Assembly (NCBI GenBank): GCA_003290165.1
Contig: QNQO01006979.1
Span: 434,001 to 498,000, forward strand
Origin: Berberis thunbergii
Taxonomy: Eukaryota; Streptophyta; Magnoliopsida; Ranunculales; Berberidaceae
Length of the DNA stretch: 64,000 nucleotides
Direction: 5' to 3'
Under the pieces are notes generated by a model. That model was not told the DNA's origin. It made no database searches and was given only the letters and a program-made list of their open reading frames with translations. The stretch's first letter is position 1. Each line of letters begins with the position of its first letter. A program made the position numbers and the translations under genes. Below, piece after piece: positions 49,401 through 60,639 of the stretch.

Positions 49401-52400
49401 CAAACAAACTACTAAGCAAGAAAGAACGTGGATAAAAATAGGACAGGCAACTGATACTAAGTATTTTACTAAAGGGTGTGCAACGCTCAGTATCAGAGAG
49501 TAAGCACCTTTGACAGTAACAACAACATTAATAGAGAGTAGTTTTCAACAACTTCAATAAAATCTTTTTATTCTCCAATGAATGCATCCCCCTTTAGCTC
49601 TAAAACAGAGTAGTTTTCCATGGAACAAAATTTAAGACAGTAGATATTTGATCCTTGCTTTGCCAACCTGGGAATGGAGATGCTCAATTTTGATGCTTGA
49701 AATAGGTACTTCATAAGGAGGTTGAGAAGTTAAGGCATGAGCAAGTTCCTTGAATGTGCAGATATTAACATCACTTGGAAAGCATTGCCTGAAATAGGCA
49801 ATTAATCTTAAGTCCCGAATAAGTTTTGCATCTTTCTGCACCAACACGCTGCAAAGCCCATAAGAGAACATACATTAACAAATGCATTAACAATGATTAA
49901 TTCTCGTAACCTCGAAACAAAAGTAAAAAGGTTGAATCAGAGCATTCATATATTTTTTAATGCCAACAAAATACTTGTGTTCTGCAATTAGTGTCATAAT
50001 GTATCTGAAAAATCTCAAGTTCACGAGTTCATATTAGCTCCAAACAGATATTTTGGGGCAAATAAGTAGATAAAAATGTGGATTTTCTGCAATGGGTGTT
50101 TGGGAGAGAGCCAGACAAAAGAAAGTCAATGCTTCTCATTCTACTAATTCCCAGATTATTTTGTTGGGACAAAAACAGTGTTGTTCCGACAAACTTTAAT
50201 CATCCATATGGACGAAATTTTAGCAAAGGATGATACAAGTTCATGATTTTAAACTAGTTTCTGTTCCTTAAACTGTATGTCATAATGCAGTTCGCTCCCA
50301 TGTATTCAAACCATTCCCAATCCTACCTATTACTGAAAACTTTAACTTATTCTTACATTCAGAATGCTAAAACTGGCAGTATCCTTAGATGAAACCTCCA
50401 AAGAAAAAGAAAAAAAGAAAAAAAAAACAGTGATCAAATTTGCGATCATATATTAAATTCATAAGCCAAACAGAACTGTAACTTACGATCTATTATAGGA
50501 GTCTCGGCGTGCTGCATTGAGTTCAATCAGATTAACTATCCCTTCCTGATCTTCACCTAACCAGAATGCCCCAGCTGGTAAATTCTTACTCTCAGCAGAG
50601 ATGCGTATTTGAACCACATGAGTAGGATTAATATATTTCAGCATATCCACCAGTAAGTCATAACCAATACCTTGTAGAAAGAAATATCATAGAACTCCTT
50701 ATCCTAGAAAATCATGTTGTGGGTAAATACTCAGACTACACCATTGAGAGAAATGTAATATACCTTTCACCCATCCGGGTGTATTGACAACAAGAGGCAA
50801 CTGAAGTCCAGGATTTTCACTTTCATTAGATATATAGTAAACACGGCGGAAGTAATCATAAAGAGAGAATATATTATTCAAATAAATTTTTGGGTCCCTT
50901 TTTGAAGATGTGTCACCAAAGAAAAAACACCTGGAAACAAAAAGGTAACTTTCAGAAAAACAAGAACAAAAGAAGTTTTGGATTCGTATTCAGAAATATA
51001 AAATGAAGCATATAAATACCCTTTTAAGTTTTTTCATCATGACATAAAAATCAACTAATTCTTCTCAAACAAACAAGTTTCATAAAGTAATGTAAACAGG
51101 CATATTCATAAATAATTTATTCCTCCTTCAATCTCTCCACTAGCCCTATATAAGGACTATACAAAGATGTCATAAAACACAATGCAAGCCATTGTTGGAG
51201 TAATTCTTCACCTTGCCCTATATTGACACAGCCTAATTTATGTGCTAAATGGCTCAGCCGCTGTTTTGATTAGTTTATAAGGCCTCCTTTTCATTTAGTG
51301 ACATATTTCTACAGAGGCTTCTACTCTTGTTCAACTCATTCACAAACATCTCAAGAACCAGAGACTTACAAAGCGCTTCTTGACCATGAGATCTGATAAA
51401 GCACTTTTCACTATAGGATCATCTGCCTTGCAGCAATTTTGTGGACATCATGAAGGAGCGAAACAATAAACTACGAACGAGGTTTGAGATATATTTTATG
51501 AAAGTTATGATGGAATTAACAAACATTTGTCTCTCAAATCTTATCCAGAATCCACTGTTATTAAGGGAATCAATTCTACATTGGGATAACCTGTTGTTTG
51601 TAGTTATTAACTTCTTTGCTTCAAAACCATTTGTAGGTTCATTGTAAAGGTATGTAGTAAGTGGGCTGCTACTGCTTTTGTAGGTTCTCTTCTTTCTCCA
51701 TTCCAAAGTTTAAATTTACCAATCAAATAGTTTCTACATCAGAAGCTTTAACCCTAAACCTCAAACAGCTCAACTAATTTTTCGTGTGAAAGCTTTTAGC
51801 ATTTTGAACTATGTAGGCAAGAACAAGTCATCCAAAGACCATATATAAGCATTAGAAAGATAAATTCATACATACCTCGCAGGCGTTTTGAGACAAGGAA
51901 TTGTCAAATCTGAAACCAACAAATGTGATCAGAAACATATGAAGTAAGACTCGATTGCTTTAAAAAAAACTAGAACTAAAAAGTTAATAAAGTACCACGA
52001 AATGGTAAAAGAGTAGAGACCTGAAGCAAAGATATACCTGGAGTTTGTTTATCAATTACAGTAAGTGAGAGACAACCAGGGGGAGTAAATTCCGGCTGTC
52101 CAACATCTGCATCCAAGTAAGCCACTTGTCTGTATCTGTAAGGGACAAAAAGGAAAGCATATAAAATTGTGAAAATAAACCTAAGAACCACTAAAGCATA
52201 AACCAGTGACACCCCCTACCTTATAGGTTTTGAAATAGTTTAAGCATATAATTGTTTTCAGAAGTTCAAATTATCCTCTATTGTAATCAATCCATGTCAT
52301 CTTGATGGATACACAGAACATATTTCTTTGTATTTATAAATCTTTTGTAAGATTTCATTTCGGTCAAGACCTTTTTTTATATATGTAAAAGAGAAGCCCC

Positions 52401-53033
52401 GTTAGATATTTCATTTGGATATCACACAAAAACTTCAGCACTTCACCCCCATCCTAAACGAAAATGATAGCTCCACCAGTGTCATAAACAAGGGATGAAC
52501 AAAACAGGCACACTACCAACATGTTTCACATATAGCGGGTGGGGGGTGGGTGAATAGTAAGGAAAAGGTACAAATATCAAATACCCCCATTTCAAGGTTG
52601 ATTGCCTGGAAGCATTGAAACTCAAAACTAATGAAAGAAATCAAATGAAGTGTTTCACCAATCAGAAGAAGCAATGGAAAAAAAAAAAAAACTAAAAGTT
52701 ACAAATCCAACAAATTAAACTTGAAGAAAACAAATTCCCATTTCATGATTGGTGGCATAGAAGCATTCAAACCAGAAAATATTGCAATTTGACACAAAAC
52801 CAAAGAATGGGTAATTGAAGAAACCTTTGCAAGAGAGTGTTGAGGAGGTGGCGAGAAAAGGTGGTTTTGCCACTGTTCTTGGGGCCGCAGACGAAAGCAA
52901 TGGGAGGTGGGGAAGTGATTGAATCGTAAGCAATGGAGTCCGCAGCTTCGGCCCATGAGCCTGGTATCAGTACGGCTGGAGATGGGGTTTCTGTCATTGT
53001 TTCTGCTGCCATTGACACCTTCAGCTCACCCAT
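46425..53033 (-). CDS. NOL9: Polynucleotide 5'-hydroxyl-kinase NOL9/Grc3 (Clp1 family)
   Basis: Grc3/NOL9 enzymes phosphorylate RNA 5' ends during pre-rRNA (ITS2) processing in the nucleolus. Nine exons splice in phase to 388 residues: 53033-52825, 52135-52038, 51909-51876, 50930-50764, 50670-50487, 49848-49668, 49340-49229, 46912-46785 and 46478-46425. The Walker A P-loop is GPKNSGKTT (exon 1). AYLDADVGQPEFTPPG (exon 2) holds the DxDxGQ motif of the Clp1/Grc3 kinases. CFFFGDTSSKRDP and PLVVNTPGWVKGIG follow. The C-terminal part continues through GIVRGVDVAKDLLYVLTPIP and LLQGFIQIPICLLQ, to the final SPYMSANVLPIS. This matches the short plant type (about 370 residues). The start could be 53033 (MGELKVS) or 53012 (MAAETMTETP); the latter agrees better with recalled relatives. 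Intron 7 (46913-49228) holds a transposon-like insertion. No disabling change is seen. Confidence 0.93.
47580..48775. mobile_element. Probable TIR transposon in NOL9 intron 7
   Basis: Ends are imperfect inverted copies: on the left ttggattttgaata then tgtatttcagtgtaaaat (about 47579-47614); on the right, read inward, ttggattttacggaata then tgtatttcagtgcaaatg. The interior is C-rich (proline-rich open frame 47580-48062, cttcccccaacc words repeated at 47762 and 48343) with a leader-like G/A-rich part (48100-48310). A stretch at 48490-48675 with cggtccggtccgg and ggcccgaccc resembles the interiors of the hAT-like elements and may be a nested remnant. No clean target duplication was found, so the superfamily is open. 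Confidence 0.4.
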
Positions 53034-53543
53034 CAATCTCTCTTTCTCAAATTGATTCGGCAGAGAGAGAACATATACTGTAATGAGAGTGAGAGTACTC
53101 TGCCTCTGTGTTGTTGTGAGGGACACAGATACACTGTTGTTGTTGTGTGTTGGAAACCATTTTCTTTCCGTTTCGTCCTGTTTATATACGGTCGGGTGGA
53201 GAAGATGGCAGGGTTTTGTGATTTTGTACTACTGGGAGCAACATACGGGTGGGCCCGCTAAGTCTCTTTTTTTTATTGCCCTGATCCTGGTAGGGCTCCC
53301 CTCGATAACCTCACTTTTGATTGATTAATAAGTGGGGAGCTCAATATCAAACTAAAAAAGTTTGTACCTATGGTTGCACTGTAATGCACTGGCAAAAAAC
53401 ACAGAGTCACGCAAAATTGTCTTGCATCAATATTATGCGTGCACAAGACTTTTTCGCGTGCTTAAAACCCGAATATATTATTTTTGCTTGCCATATTCGG
53501 ACTAAATCACAAATATATTGACTATTGAGTTTGAATGTAAAAA

Positions 53544-53727
53544 GAGTTGTTCTACACCGCGAGGAAGCGGGTGAGGAAATCAGCGAGGGAGGGAGAGAGG
53601 GAACCACTCATCTCCTTTGAGATGTGTGCCATCATTTTTCATACGCTTATCCCGAGGGAGATGGACGGTCCCTCTCTCCCTCCCTCACTGATTTCCTCGC
53701 CCACTTCCTCGCCATTTAGAATTTCTC
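53544..53727. mobile_element. Mutator-type foldback MITE
   Basis: A 184 bp element whose two arms (53559-53602 and 53669-53712) are inverted copies, differing at about three of 44 positions and separated by about 66 bp. Core words are gcgaggaagcgggtgagg and gggagggagagaggga. Outer ends are GAGTTGTTCTA and, inverted, GAGAAATTCTA. Flanks ATGTAAAAA (53535-53543) and ATGTGAAAA (53728-53736) form a 9 bp duplication with one mismatch, as expected for Mutator. It lies about 0.5 kb upstream of the NOL9 start. Confidence 0.78.
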
Positions 53728-54894
53728 ATGTGAAAATGTACCTTCAAAGATCAAGCAAAAGCCAAATTTAGCTTACGAACTCGCCCACTGAAAAGTAGGG
53801 GTTGGCAAACGGGTCGAGGAACCGCGGATCCAAACCGAACCGGACCATTTTACTCCAAACGGTTCGGTTCTAATTTTAAAAAATGTGAAACGATTCGATT
53901 CGGTTCCAGTTCTCAATTTTTTTTAAACGATTCGGTTCCGATCCGTTTCGAACCAAATATATATACCCAACCCTAAATTCCCTAATTACTTTAGTTTCTA
54001 ATTCTATTTCTAACCCTAGTCCTCACTCCTCACGGTGAAAACAAAGAGGCGAAGAGCAGTCAGACTGAGACAAACAAAAGAAGAGGCGAAGAGCAGGCAG
54101 CGACTCGCAGCACAGCAGCGACGACCACGAAGAGGTGATCTCATTGATTTCTCACCTCTCCTCCTTTTTCATTTCGATTTATAACCCTAGTTTCATTTCG
54201 ATTTATAACCCTTTTTCATTGATTTCAGCCGCAGAGCACAACAGCGACTCGCGAGCACAATCTTCCTGAGTTCATGTCGTTCCTGATGCAATCTTCAAAC
54301 ACATGGTAAATTATTGAAATTAGGGTTTACTTCAACGACTTGATGCAGAAATTCAAACTCATGGATACCGAGTTACAATCAAAGTCTCTTTCATGGCATT
54401 AATTCGCCCAATCAAACCGCGTTGAGCTCTTTTTGACCAGCTTCCATCACTCTTCTCCGCGACTTCAATCGATCTACCAAGGTACGCGTTGTTGAAGCTC
54501 TCTGACGTGTTTTACGTAATTTTTTAGGGTTCAAGTTGATGTTTTTATCCCCAATTTCAAGTATTGTTAAAAATAAATTTGCTACTCTTTCAGTACTGAT
54601 GCGATTTGGTCACTTTGGAGACTTTATTTAAATGGGAGTTTTATTCGTTTGGCTCATACGTGTTTGCTTTCTTTGGAAAAATAAACTCCAACTCGAAAAG
54701 ATCCCTTTTTTATTCTTCTTTCTTGTTTGATTTATTGGGCGCATTGTTTACGTTTCCAATAGTGAAGCTACAGAAGCTTCTTTGGGTGCAGTTAAAAGGG
54801 GTTCCTCTTTTGGGTTTTATAGAGAAAGTGTAACGATTTTGATACTTAGTTTAGTTTGCAAGAAGTTGGCATTGTTTGAATTTGATTCCTTGTG

Positions 54895-55171
54895 ATGGTA
54901 CCTAAGAGGCATTTTAGTGAGGAGGATATTAATGTTGGGTCTGAAGGCGTTTCATTTCAAGGATCGAAGCGTCGGATTACTTTCGAGACGTGGGTATTGT
55001 TGATTATTAGCTAATAATTGCTTAGGTTGATTTTGTTTTGTTATTTGTTTGAATGTGTATTTGGGATGTTGAATGTGTGTTGTTTGTTTGTTTTTTCTCA
55101 GGGTGGTGAAAGATGTGATGTTGTCCATGCAAGAGTTTGTGGCTAAACTTGAACCAATTTTACGGAAAGCG
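54895..55171 (+). pseudogene. CBP60-like (calmodulin-binding protein 60) 5' exons, captured
   Basis: ATG at 54895 opens MVPKRHFSEEDINVGSEGVS, then FQGSKRRITFET. An intron (54990-55101, GT-AG, phase 2) leads to VVKDVMLSMQEFVAKLEPIL, then RKA, and a GTATG donor at 55172. KR....EED at the start, KRR, V..V, LEP.LRK is the order found at the N-terminus of CBP60 proteins, which are calmodulin-binding transcription regulators of immunity and growth. Only the first two coding exons are present; the later DNA-binding and calmodulin-binding regions were not found. It sits inside the hAT-like element. The family call rests on about 55 residues. Confidence 0.6.
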
Positions 55172-55719
55172 GTATGATGAGTATATATTTTTGCTTTTGT
55201 TTGTACAATTGAGCTGAAAGTTTGTATTTAGTCTTTAGGAATTCTTATTTTTGTATGTCTATCTGAATATCTATACTTTTGAGGGTGTTGTGTTTACACA
55301 GAATGACATGTTTCGGATGTTTGTCATAAATGATGGTAATGTCTATTGGTATTTAGGTTCAGTCATGGAGTTTTGTGTGTATGAGAGGGAAAGGGGATGG
55401 AGTATGTGAGTTTAGTTACTGCACCATCTCATCAAGATGGAAATTTAACTGTTATTGAGACACAGTAGTTGCATTCTTTAATATTTGAATTACTTTGAGC
55501 TCCCTTTATTCTTCTTTTTTGTTTTCTGAATGGGAAGAAATGCTCTGTACTTAGAGAGATTCTCTACTTTGACATGCTTTAGAATAATCAGAACCTTATA
55601 CTCTGTATATTTCTTTTTGTTTGTACAATAGAGCTGAAGTTTGTTTATCTTATGAATTATTTTTGTACTTATATCTGAATATCTATACAGTTGAGATTGT
55701 TGTGACTGTTTCAGTGTAT

Positions 55720-56042
55720 GTTTCATTCTATGATTGTCAATTTCCAAGTATGTCATGGCATGAGGGTGGCTGTTTGTGGAACTGTTGCAGACTTGCAGTC
55801 TGTTGGTTCAGGCAGATTCTAGCATTTTACTTGCTTTCATGCATTTGGGTGAAGTTCCTAAGGTGTCACTGTCTGACATTGAAACCTGCAACATTTGTTA
55901 TGAACAAATATGATCATATGGAAGAAGTTATGATCATTTGTTATGATCATTTGCTACAGAATGTTATGTCTGCAAGTGCCAATGCAACTGCAACTTTGGG
56001 CTTGCAATACAAAGGGGACTATGAGCTCGACCCTAAGTAAAA
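55720..56042 (+). other. Unassigned part of the hAT-like element
   Basis: A short open frame (MRVAVCGTVADLQSVGSGRF in one frame, LQYKGDYELDPK in another) has no recognised relative. It may be the remains of further captured sequence or chance. Confidence 0.25.
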
Positions 56043-56657
56043 TGTATGTCTAAGCTGTGCTGCAACTCATTTTCGCCTTCTATTTGTTACCAAGTCAGGG
56101 TTGCTTTTCCTCATCATTGCGGCAAACTCGTCATATTTAATTCATCCATCCTGCAAAGAAATAGAATAGATGTATAAAAGATCTATAATGTCACGTTGCA
56201 AAGTGACATGATTAGATATAAACTGCATGGATATAGTTTTGTAATTCAAGTAGACATTCACGGTGTGACAATAAACTACCAAAGGTGGTTAATGAAATGA
56301 GATTCTTTGTTTCAAGGAACCGTTTGGAACCGAACCGTTGTAAACGGTTCGAGTTAGGTTCGGTTCCAACGTTCAAAATAGAGGAACCAAACCGAATTGG
56401 AACCGATAAAATTTTAAACGGTTCGAGTTAGGTTCCTCAAAATTTGGAACCGAACCGAACCATGCCCACCCCTACTGAAAAGGCTCTAAATATACCTTCA
56501 CTTCAAAGTTTGAATCTTCACTCCAACTTTCATCAACCCTGAAATGATTATTATATTTTTGACACATTTAGAGTGATTAATAAGTTTATAAAGTACATAC
56601 ATATTTTTATGGTACCATCTTAACAAGGTTGTTACAAAAGTTGTTGACACTTTAAAA

Positions 56658-57642
56658 TAGGGGTGGGCATGGGACGGGATGGGACGAGATATACCCATCC
56701 CTATCCCATCCCGTTCATATGGGATCAGCAGGTACCCTATTTCAATTCAAAGGCTGACTTAATTTGTGAACAACATGAAGCTTTTACTTCTTGTAACTAC
56801 CTCAACTCAAAGTAAATGGATTATCTTGACCATTAACAATGAACTTTCAAGCAAAATGTGTACAAAATTTTCAGCATTTGTATTCGTTTTGAAGTGTCAA
56901 TATCTATATTGAATCAGGCAGTGGATATGATAAATAAATATTTAAATACTGCCGAACTAGGAAAGTGAGGAATGAGCATTAGATAACTATCAACACCTTC
57001 AAACGGTGTTCGATCATATACAGGAATATGCAGGCACCTAACTTCGTTTGATCATATACAGGAATATGCAGGCACCTAACTTCAAAAACCCTGCAGATAA
57101 CTATCAACATGTATATGACATTGAAGAGAGACAGATGCAATTTAACAAATAATGCAGTAAAGCCTTTCCATTCATCAATTTGAATTATTGATATACATCA
57201 TTCTCATGGTACCATGAATTCAATGCAGACAATGAAATAATGTTTCAATTGTTGATATAAGAACTAGAAACTTCTCACTTACTTTCCTAGAGCTTTTTGG
57301 TGCAAGACGAGTCCTGCCCCAAGTCCATCCATTCATGCAACCAATCATCAATTCAACACCAATTACTCAACTTTTGAGTATAATAGCTCAAGAAGAATCG
57401 TAAAATTTTTAATAACATTATAAATTTATTATAGTAAATGAGATTCTAAATAAAAATAAATAATTAAATAAAAATATTAATAAAGTCGTTCGGGACGGGA
57501 CGGGATTGGCGGGATTGAAAATCTTCATCCCATCCCATCCCATTCTAGATCGGGACGGGATCGAGATGAAATTATTCAATTCCATTAAAATCCGAAAATA
57601 TCGGGACGAAAACGGGATCGCGGGATGGGATGCCCACCCCTA
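56658..57642. mobile_element. hAT-like element, second copy of the family at 33727
   Basis: A 985 bp element starting TAGGGGTGGGCATGGGACGG and ending ATGGGATGCCCACCCCTA, with a perfect 8 bp duplication CTTTAAAA (56650-56657 and 57643-57650). The last 280 bases nearly match 34720-35028, including agctcaagaagaatcgtaaa. The rest of the interior differs. No coding region is seen. Confidence 0.88.
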
Positions 57643-57650
57643 CTTTAAAA

Positions 57651-59128
57651 TGCTTGAAACTTTAACAAATTTTCAAACTCCATGTTCCGTGCACTAAACC
57701 CTGACCACCAAGTTATTCTTTTTCGCTAATAAAAACAATATCATGTGACAACGCCAATTCAAAACAAATGTATTAGCCATAAATCTCTACTTTCAATCCT
57801 GCAAACAATTTTAAAGTAACCTCATAACTCTCATTTACTAGGAAGCAACGTAATCCAAGGTTATAGGGTAAAAATCCTAATATTTTAGGAGTTTTGTTAA
57901 ATATTGTCAATACAAAAACACATTTCAACTTATGAGCTAGGAGAATCATTCATTTTCGACACTACTATATCATAGATCATTTTGGATTTGTATTGATGTG
58001 TTTGAATTTCTTGATCAACCATCTCGGACAACAAAATATTATCTGACATCTCAAAACTTTGTGAGAAAATTGATGGTTTTAAGATAATGACACTAACTTT
58101 CAATTAACTACCGAGTTGAAATGTGAACTAAAATTATTACATGCTATGCTAATGGGCTTCAAATAAATAAAGTGCTTATGTAAAAAGAGATGGACTTATT
58201 CTGCCTAATTGATGTTTGTTACCCTGAAAAACATTTGAACGGTCCATGGGGTAGATGACTTCACTTCACACTTGTAATCCTCAAGTGATGCCTTAACATC
58301 TACCGTAACTCAGCTCTAAGCTCCTTGTTATGGTTGTTTTGAATCTTCTTCCTACCTCTGAGATTTTATTTTCTTCGTTCGTAGTAGTCAATCCAAAAGT
58401 CCATGGATCATCACTTCAAGAAAACTTGCATTAGCAAAGATAAGCATTTAGGTATCATTGGCTTGCAAGTCATTTTCGTGTTCTCATCCCACTCTATTCA
58501 TCAGTATTGGGACCTAATTTGAAAGTTGAGTCCCAGTAATTCTATTTCTACCAAGCTTTAACGCTCATGATTATTGGATTTGGCGGTACTTGTTGAAAGC
58601 ATTTGGCATTCATGTCTAACCAAATATAGTTTAACACAGCTCCCACTTTTAATATATATATATATATATAGACTATTATAATGACAGAAAGATGGAATGA
58701 ACAATGTCTTCAACCTGATTTTCGAATTTTGACTTAGTTTTTCCTACATTTGATCATGTATTGTTATTATCACTTAGGAATATGGGGTTGGATGTTTAAA
58801 ATTTTGGAAAAATGTGATAATGGTCATCCTTGAACATATCTCACACTGGCTTCTTCCCCTTTATTTGCCAAATATTCCAGAAAATACACATGAATAATTC
58901 TAGGGATAAATGACTAAAAGGAATTGGATTGAAAAAAGAAATTGAGGCTTAAAGTGCACAAGAAAAAGAAGTTGATTTCGAAAAGTGCAATGAATAGTTG
59001 CCATGGAAATTATTAGTATTAAAATGTTTCCTTTTTTTTAAAACCAGCAATGCTACAAATTACACATGATTTCCACAACTTCAAATTTTATTTGGGAGGG
59101 TAGTAGTCATGAACAATAACCAATCAAT
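57651..59128. other. Intergenic, nothing recognised
   Basis: AT-rich sequence with a short (AT)n run at about 58653-58671. No gene or terminal repeats were found. Confidence 0.5.
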
Positions 59129-60155
59129 TAGGGCTGGATAGGTCCGGGTGACCGACTCAAAATGTAAAAATCAAAAATTGGCCCAAAAAATTTAAGCCCT
59201 TGTTTATGAGGCCCGAAACCGGACCGAGTTGACCGGTTAACCGAGGTCCTGGTTAACAAATTTTCGGACCGATCTCGGTCCTAAGTGCAAATCCTAAACT
59301 GAATTTGATAAAGCAGCAACAACAACTTCTTAATGATTTGGCTTGTCTGTCTCAGACCCAGTCTCGGCTCAACTATTCATCATCCATTAACCATCCTATT
59401 AGGTCAAACACCTTGATTCCATCTAACCTGGAAGACCTCTTCGCTGCTGAGATCTCATCTTCCCCTCGGTATTCAGATCAATCAGCCTCTGCATCTGTTT
59501 TTTCGCCTTCGCACAAATCAACTCTTCTTAATCAATTCCAGCAGCAGCAGCAGCAACAACAACAAAGCATGTTGTCACCAATCAATACCATGCTTTCTCG
59601 CCCAAAAATGTTGATCATCCTCTCCTGCAATCCTTCTTTGGTTTGTCATCTCCAGGAAGAATGTCTCTTCAACATGTTGAACATCGTTCTCCATTGAGTT
59701 CTCGAGTATCTGCATTCGCTCAATGTGAAAAACAGCAACACCAGTTGTGCAGCCTTAGCTCTCGTGAACTAGGATCCAACATGGCTGGTGTTGTTGGATC
59801 ACCTATGAACTCATGGTCGACTTGGGGATCTCCAATGGGAAATTGGACGGGGCGGTTTAAGGGGATGAATTAGGTCAACTTGGTTGACTTAGAAGGTCAT
59901 CTTCATTCGAGCTCGCAAACAACAATGGAGAAGAGCCATAATTGGCCCGACCCAAGATAAATAGTTAAAAGTTTTAACTATTTAACCTGGGCCGGACCAA
60001 TTACCCGACAAGTTTTAGAAAAGGAAACCGAGACTCGAACCAGAAACTTTGAGTCAGACTGGGCTTTTACAACCGAAACTTGTATAATTAATTAAAACCG
60101 ATCCGAACCGATCCGATCAGTCCGATTGTCAGTTCGGTCCCAAATGCCCACCCTA
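59129..60155 (+). mobile_element. hAT-like element carrying a CCCH zinc-finger gene fragment
   Basis: It starts TAGGGCTGGATAGGTCCGGG; the right end read inward is TAGGGTGGGCATTTGGGACC. Flanks CAATCAAT and CAACAAAC agree at only five of eight positions, so the duplication, if real, is worn. Terminal words such as ggaccgag, ccgatccgaacc and ggcccgac resemble the other hAT-like elements here. The interior is mostly a host gene fragment (59303-59930). Confidence 0.7.
59303..59930 (+). pseudogene. Tandem CCCH zinc-finger protein (plant TZF, C3H30/C3H56 type) C-terminal fragment, captured
   Basis: The translation reads QQQQLLNDLACLSQTQS, NTLIPSNLEDLFAAEISSSP, RYSDQSASASVFSPSHKSTL and LLNQFQQQQQQ then QSMLSPINTMLS. 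A one-base change near 59600-59606 moves the frame to VDHPLLQSFFGLSSPGRMSL, SSRVSAFAQCEKQQHQL and SLSSRELGSNMAGVVGSPMN. A further shift near 59840 leads to LRRSSSFELANNNGEEP. These blocks, in this order, form the region after the zinc fingers in plant tandem CCCH proteins with ankyrin repeats, which act in stress responses. The ankyrin and CCCH regions are missing, as is a start codon. It lies inside a hAT-like element and is not functional. Confidence 0.85.
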
Positions 60156-60639
60156 CAACAAACACATCTACATGTTAATCATGGACAATGCCATTAGTCT
60201 TCCGTCTTCTTTATTCTTCAGCAGGCCCTTATTGCCACAAATTATTGATGCAAGATCTTGGTGTAGAACAAGTTGGAAGCATCTCCAGAACATAACAAAT
60301 TAAATACAAGTTTATCTACTCAACGGGGTGAAATTATGGGAGACATACATACCTGCTTTCCAGCACTTGTTTTTCAGGTTAAGAGGGAAAATTATAAAAC
60401 AAGAAATACCTTGTTATTGCTGCTTCCTCCTTTTTAAGAATACAAGACCAATGCCCAGTAAAGCCATATTCCAATTTTCCCTATCTGAACATGGAGCAGC
60501 AGCAGTAGCAGTACAACTCAAAACAAAAGAATGATATGGGAATTACACTTGACACAATAACTCCTAATTTCTAAGACACATCTACAGGAAATCAGCAGGA
60601 AACAAGAAGCCATACTAACAAGGGGCATGGATATGGGAA
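60156..60639. other. 3' flank of the PP2A gene
   Basis: This interval probably contains the 3' UTR and polyadenylation region of the gene ending at 60640. No separate feature was recognised. Confidence 0.4.

Larger units (their letters stand above)
53796..56474 (+). mobile_element. hAT-like element carrying a CBP60-like gene fragment
   Basis: A 2679 bp element beginning TAGGGGTTGGCAAACGGG; the end, read inward, is TAGGGGTGGGCATGGTTCGG. The 8 bp duplication CTGAAAAG is perfect (53788-53795 and 56475-56482). Both termini hold many cggttcggttcc and gaaccgaaccg words in opposite orientation. The interior is a gene-like segment with a leader (54000-54250), introns and two coding exons (54895-55171). 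No transposase is visible. Confidence 0.85.

Noticed and set aside
59305..59697. A functional CCCH zinc-finger gene
   Set aside because: No CCCH motifs, no credible start, two frame changes, and the sequence is enclosed by transposon ends.
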